NCBI GenBank assembly: GCA_035505095.1
Contig: DATJRE010000095.1
Span: forward strand, 1-8,889
Source of the DNA: JOPF133 sp035505095
Lineage (GTDB): Bacteria; Acidobacteriota; Terriglobia; Bryobacterales; Bryobacteraceae
DNA: 8,889 nucleotides
Reading direction: 5' to 3'
Positions 5,532 to 8,889 of this stretch are shown here, one piece after another; position 1 is the stretch's first letter; every line of letters begins with the position of its first letter. Position numbers and translations under genes: made by a program. Below the pieces are notes generated by a model. It was given only the letters and a program-made list of their open reading frames with translations, was not told the DNA's origin and did no database searches.

Positions 5532-6575
5532 TCACCCGCCACCGGCCCCCGGCGCCGCTGTCGATTCCCGCACGATCAGCTCCGCGGGCACTTTGACCGC
5601 CTCTTCGGAGGGGTGGCCGGACATCAACTGCAGCAGGCTCTCCATGGCCATGCGGCCCATCCGCTGCATGGGCTGGCGCACGGTGGTGAGTTGAGGCTCG
5701 GTGTAGGAAACGATAAACAGGTCGTCAAAACCGACTAGCGAAATATCCGCGGGAACGTGCAATCCGTGCACCCGGAGCGTGCGGAGCACTCCCAGGGCCG
5801 TCATGTCGTTATAGCAGAAGACCGCGGTCGGCGGGTCCGCAAGCGCCAGCAGCCGGTCCATCGCCTGAATGCCGCCTTCCGGCCGGCCATCGCCGTACTC
5901 CACCAGCCCCGGGGCCATCGGCAAAGAGGCCGATTCCAGCGCTTCGCGATAGCCGCCCAATCGCTCAGCGTCCGACTGGTGGCCGTACTGGTCGCCTACG
6001 TAGGCGATCCGGCGATGGCCAAGCTGGATCAGATGATTGGTGGCTTCGCGGCTCCCCTGCACGTTGTCGATCATCACGGAATGCACGAACTCGCCGGGAT
6101 GCTGGTTATTGATCAGCACGATCGGCACCATCATCTGCGATAGCAGCGGCGTGTACAGGGCGCCCACGCGCGAGGAGGTCACCACGATGCCATCCACGCG
6201 CCGCTCGGCAAACGAGTGGACCACGCTTTGCTCGCGCGCCGGGTCGGCGTTCGAATTCGCCAGAAACACCGAATAGCCGTTATCGTTGGCGGCCAGCTCA
6301 ATGCCGATCACCACCTCGCTCACGAACGGGTCGGCAATCGTCGTCACCACCACGCCGATGGTGCGCGTCTTGCGGGTCACCAGGCCGCGCGCAATGGCGC
6401 TGGGCTGGTAGCCCAGCTCGCGCGCGATGCCCTGGATCTCCTCGGTAGTCTTGCGGTTCACCAGCGGGCTGTTGCGCAGCGCCCGCGAAACCGTGGAATG
6501 CGAGACGCCCGCCATCCGGGCAATATCCTTGATGGACGCCGGGGAGCGGAGCTGGTCGGTGGTGCTGCTCCTCAT
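5532..6575 (-). CDS. LacI-family transcriptional regulator
   Basis: This is a 347-aa DNA-binding regulator of the LacI/GalR family, at the usual length. Seen: a helix-turn-helix at residues 14-35 (SIKDIARMAGVSHSTVSRAL), and a hinge helix at about 58-70 (PSAIARGLV). A periplasmic-binding-protein-like sensor domain follows, with TIGVVVTTIADPF, DGIVVTSSR, MIDN, GHRRIAYVGD, FCYNDMTALGVL and ISLVGFDD in the standard order. Family members bind a sugar or related ligand and usually repress nearby transport and catabolic genes. The start codon follows the transporter stop directly (TAA-ATG), so translation is probably by reinitiation; a GAGGAG lies just inside the gene rather than before it. It is the last gene of an operon with a sugar porter and an inositol-dehydrogenase-like enzyme, so autoregulation of that operon is likely. 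The operator is probably upstream of the window. Confidence 0.93.
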   Translation of the reverse strand: MRSSTTDQLRSPASIKDIARMAGVSHSTVSRALRNSPLVNRKTTEEIQGIARELGYQPSAIARGLVTRKTRTIGVVVTTIADPFVSEVVIGIELAANDNGYSVFLANSNADPAREQSVVHSFAERRVDGIVVTSSRVGALYTPLLSQMMVPIVLINNQHPGEFVHSVMIDNVQGSREATNHLIQLGHRRIAYVGDQYGHQSDAERLGGYREALESASLPMAPGLVEYGDGRPEGGIQAMDRLLALADPPTAVFCYNDMTALGVLRTLRVHGLHVPADISLVGFDDLFIVSYTEPQLTTVRQPMQRMGRMAMESLLQLMSGHPSEEAVKVPAELIVRESTAAPGAGGG

Positions 6576-7859
6576 TTAGGAGAACCCCGTCCGCTTCCAC
6601 AACAGCAGCCCGCAGCCGGCCAGGGCCACCATGGTAATGGCCACGAACACCGCCATCCAGGGAAGATTCACCTCGACTGCCTGGTGCCGGGCGATGACGG
6701 CCAGCCACACGAAGACCGCCGTCGCACCGGCCACGATGAGCACTTCCCACCAGTGGCGCGCGGGCCGCTCCTTGGCGAGCGGATCTTCGCCCATCAGGCT
6801 GGAGGCCACGCGTTGGAAGTCCAGATCGTAGCGTTGGCACTCGCGCTCGCTGGCCGATTGCCAGGAGGATTGCTCGGATTCGGAGGCCTCCGCCGAGCAA
6901 ATGGCGGCGGCGCCGAAGATCATGATCGCCGAGCCGGTAAGCACAAGGACGTGCGCCGCGGTGCCCTGGCCGGCGAGTTCGCCGAAGACCAGAACTCCCC
7001 AAGCCAGCCCCCAGAGCTGGTTAGTATTGGAGAGCGGAATGCCGCGCGCGATTCCGATGTACTTGGCGGCATAATTCTGAAACAGGTCGCCCACCACCCA
7101 GCAGAATCCGCCCAGGAACAGCCAGAAAAGCGCCGGCCGTGCGCGGCTCAGCCCGGCGATGACGTTATGCAGCCCGCCATCCAGGCCCACCGCCAGCGCG
7201 AACACCATGCTCAGTTCGCCGAACGTGAAGATGGTGACGAAGGAAAGCGGGTTCATGCCGCTGATGTAGGCCTTGCGGTAGGGAATGTACATGGTGCCGA
7301 ACATTAGCCCGGCGCTGAGCGCGGCGGCGATGCCCAGCGCCGCGCCGCCTGGAGGCCGGGGACCGGTTTGCTGCGCGGTGGCATACGCCAACACGCAGGC
7401 TCCGCCCACGATGGCCACGGCGCCGCCCACCACCCGTCCCCAACCCGATCCGCGCAGCTCGCGGAACAGCAGCCAGCCCCAGAACACGCCGACCAGGCTG
7501 TTGATGTTCCACAACGGGAAAGCGATTGAGAGTCCCACATTGCGCACCGCGAAGACCGTCAGGGTGTTGCCCACCGCCCACAACATTCCGGCCAGCACGG
7601 CCCACACCATGAGGTGCGGCTTCTCGCGCAAATCCGCCATCACATAGCCGGTTCCTTTCAGCGCCACGGGCACGGTCCACCGGGCCACAAATACGCCCGC
7701 CACCATCCCCAGCGAGATCAGGAACGGGGAGAAGCCGGCGGTCACCAGTTTGGTGGGGGCCTCGGCGGCGGCCAGCCAGGTGGCCGCGGCCAGCCCGCAA
7801 ACCACGCCCAGCGCGTGCAACGAGTGCGACGTCACTTTCGACTTGGCGGCCGGGGTCAT
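6576..7859 (-). CDS. GRP/DMT-superfamily sugar porter (GlcU/RhaT-like) with C-terminal extension
   Basis: This is a 427-aa inner-membrane transporter, probably importing a sugar or polyol by cation symport. Ten predicted transmembrane helices lie between about 14 and 322. The internal duplication of the drug/metabolite superfamily is visible: FPLWNINSLVGVFWGWLLF...EL (about 114-135) matches IPLSNTNQLWGLAWGVLVF...EL (about 274-294). After the tenth helix comes a hydrophilic stretch (about 323-368, Glu/Ser-rich) and two more hydrophobic segments (about 370-389 and 399-419), making the protein about 100 residues longer than the typical 290-340. The ATG at 7859 is preferred over an in-frame start at 7913 because it overlaps the stop of the preceding 36-aa gene by 4 nt (ATGA) and gives the usual short N-terminus. 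It is followed directly by the LacI gene. The substrate is not identifiable from sequence; a myo-inositol-like or hexose substrate is suggested by the neighbour. Confidence 0.82.
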   Translation of the reverse strand: MTPAAKSKVTSHSLHALGVVCGLAAATWLAAAEAPTKLVTAGFSPFLISLGMVAGVFVARWTVPVALKGTGYVMADLREKPHLMVWAVLAGMLWAVGNTLTVFAVRNVGLSIAFPLWNINSLVGVFWGWLLFRELRGSGWGRVVGGAVAIVGGACVLAYATAQQTGPRPPGGAALGIAAALSAGLMFGTMYIPYRKAYISGMNPLSFVTIFTFGELSMVFALAVGLDGGLHNVIAGLSRARPALFWLFLGGFCWVVGDLFQNYAAKYIGIARGIPLSNTNQLWGLAWGVLVFGELAGQGTAAHVLVLTGSAIMIFGAAAICSAEASESEQSSWQSASERECQRYDLDFQRVASSLMGEDPLAKERPARHWWEVLIVAGATAVFVWLAVIARHQAVEVNLPWMAVFVAITMVALAGCGLLLWKRTGFS

Positions 7860-7966
7860 TTCAGCAGCACCAGCATTCCGATGCCAATCAACAGAACAAT
7901 CACGGGCAGCCACAAGTGCGAATCGGTGGCGATGGCCCGAATGCGCGACGGTTTGGTGTTTGCCAT
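7856..7966 (-). CDS. Small single-span membrane protein (36 aa)
   Basis: A 36-codon open frame starts at the ATG at 7966 (MANTKPSRIR...) and ends with TGA at 7856. The N-terminal third is basic and polar. Residues about 18-35 form one strongly hydrophobic helix (LWLPVIVLLIGIGMLVLL) ending in a single Lys. It sits 22 nt after the stop of the oxidoreductase gene, and its TGA overlaps the transporter ATG by 4 nt (ATGA), so it would be translated in series with the porter. The ribosome site is weak. Orientation by positive-inside would place the N-terminus in the cytoplasm. I do not recognise a family. It may be an accessory peptide of the porter, or a leader that couples translation. The alternative is that the porter starts at 7913 and this frame is fortuitous; the clean hydrophobic profile and junctions favour a gene. 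Confidence 0.6.
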   Translation of the reverse strand: MANTKPSRIRAIATDSHLWLPVIVLLIGIGMLVLLK

Positions 7967-7988
7967 GGTGGGCTTTGGACTCGAAGGA

Positions 7989-8889
7989 TTACAGAGTATC
8001 ACCTACCTCGCTCACCTGCACGGGCCGCCCTTCCTGGCGCGAACGCGTGGCGGCGAGGCTGATGCGCATGGCGGCGATGGCGTCGCGCGCGGTGAGCGAA
8101 GGCGGGAGGCCCTTCCGCACGCGGTCCACCACATCCTGAATCTGGGCCAGGTAGGCGCCTTCGAAGCGCTGCATGAAGTGCGGCACGCCATCGTGGGCGA
8201 TGCCTTCCTGGGTCATCACCACAATTGGAGTATGCTGCAGATAGCCGATCTGCAGGGATCCCTTGGTGCCCCAGATCTCGGTGCGGATGTCGTAGCCGAA
8301 TACCGAGTTGCGGCTCAGGTGCACGGTGCCCAGGGCGCCGCTCTCGAACACCAGGCTGATCGCGGCATTGTCGATATCGCCCACCGGTTTCATTTCGGGA
8401 TACGCCAGGGCGCCACCCACGGCATTGACGGTGGCCACTTCGCCCAGGAACATGCGGCCCAGGTCGAAATCGTGCGGCCCCATATCGGCGATCAAGCCGC
8501 CCGAAACCTTGGGATCGCAGAACTCCAGCGGGGGACGGAAGGGGTCGCGGGAGATGGACAGCATGACCACCGGGGTTCCGATGACACCATCCTCCACCTT
8601 CTTCCTGGCCGCCTGGTATCCCACGTCGAAGCGGCGCTGGAAGCCGATGTGCAGGAACACGCCGACCTTCTCGGCGGCGTGCAGCATGGCGTGAGCGTCC
8701 GCCAGCGAGAGGGACATGGGCTTCTCGCAGAAGATGGCCTTGCCGGAGGCGGCGGCGTCGATGACCACTTCCTTATGCGTGCTGGTGGAAGTGACGATGG
8801 CTACCGCCTCGATATCCGGATCCTGGAGGAGTTCCTGGTGGCTGGCGTAGGCTTTGACGCCGAGTTCGGCGGCGAAACGCTCGCGCAGT
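7989..8889 (-). CDS. iolG: Gfo/Idh/MocA oxidoreductase, inositol 2-dehydrogenase-like (5' end beyond window)
   Basis: This is an NAD(P)-dependent dehydrogenase that oxidises a ring hydroxyl, probably of an inositol or sugar, in the cytoplasm. Visible are 299 C-terminal residues; the N-terminal Rossmann start with GxGxxG lies beyond position 8889. Seen (numbered from the first visible codon): the STSTHKE strand end, FCEKPMSL with the conserved Lys (K56), and GFQRRFDVGY. SISRDP...PLEF is followed by GGLIADMGPHDFDLGRMFLG, with the D135-x3-H139 pair that matches the catalytic Asp/His of inositol dehydrogenases. GDIDNAAISLVFESGALGTV and SRNSVFGYDIRTEIWGTKG then closely resemble the IolG substrate domain. 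The symbol is given by this resemblance; other cyclitol or sugar dehydrogenases of the family remain possible. It is the first visible gene of the operon with the small membrane protein, the porter and the LacI regulator. An ATG/GTG start cannot be seen; the GTG at 8768 is internal. Confidence 0.88.
   Translation of the reverse strand, partial: LRERFAAELGVKAYASHQELLQDPDIEAVAIVTSTSTHKEVVIDAAASGKAIFCEKPMSLSLADAHAMLHAAEKVGVFLHIGFQRRFDVGYQAARKKVEDGVIGTPVVMLSISRDPFRPPLEFCDPKVSGGLIADMGPHDFDLGRMFLGEVATVNAVGGALAYPEMKPVGDIDNAAISLVFESGALGTVHLSRNSVFGYDIRTEIWGTKGSLQIGYLQHTPIVVMTQEGIAHDGVPHFMQRFEGAYLAQIQDVVDRVRKGLPPSLTARDAIAAMRISLAATRSRQEGRPVQVSEVGDTL

Noticed and set aside
6216..7307. Plus-strand open frame of 363 codons opposite the porter and LacI genes
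   Set aside because: Rich in His, Arg and Ala with no domain; it is the reverse image of two well supported genes.
8235..8255. Perfect 8-bp inverted repeat (CTGCAGAT, 5-nt spacer, ATCTGCAG), a possible LacI operator
   Set aside because: It lies inside the dehydrogenase gene and is explained by two Leu-Gln codon pairs seven residues apart; it lacks the central CpG typical of LacI-family operators.

Overview
The window is GC-rich DNA with a mostly minus-strand gene layout. Gene content suggests a soil-type Acidobacteriota (Bryobacterales/Solibacter-like). The clues are secreted caspase-fold proteins with PEGA and TPR domains, DUF4384 proteins, a LacI-regulated GRP-type sugar porter, and an IolG-like dehydrogenase. 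This placement is inference from gene style; no marker gene proves it.

Region 1 (38-3736, minus) is a compact three-gene operon read right to left: a 311-aa secreted DUF4384 protein, a 220-aa secreted DUF4384 protein (4-nt ATGA overlap), and a 699-aa exported protein with a caspase-like peptidase domain, an EF-hand-like loop, a PEGA domain and a TPR array (4-nt gap). All three have export signals and appear translationally coupled. They look like one extracytoplasmic protease module. A candidate extended -10 promoter and a GGGTACT direct repeat lie upstream.

Region 2 (3737-5531) is a mixed stretch with two tRNA genes. A roughly 440-bp non-coding stretch precedes a 233-aa minus-strand gene. 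That gene is locally low in GC and carries a GHLLN...NL motif resembling the nuclease toxins of polymorphic-toxin systems; no immunity or secretion partner is visible. It lies just downstream of tRNA-Arg(TCG). On the plus strand is a complete tRNA-Sec(TCA) gene (selC) with an 8-bp acceptor stem, a long variable arm and an extended -10 promoter. The genome therefore probably inserts selenocysteine. About 245 bp of unassigned sequence follow selC.

Region 3 (5532-8889, minus) is a carbohydrate or cyclitol operon read right to left: an inositol-2-dehydrogenase-like Gfo/Idh/MocA oxidoreductase (5' end outside the window), a 36-aa single-span membrane peptide, a GRP-family sugar porter with an extra two-helix C-terminal extension, and a LacI-family regulator. 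Spacing is 22 nt, -4 nt and 0 nt. The logical reading is import of a sugar or inositol, its oxidation, and ligand-responsive control.
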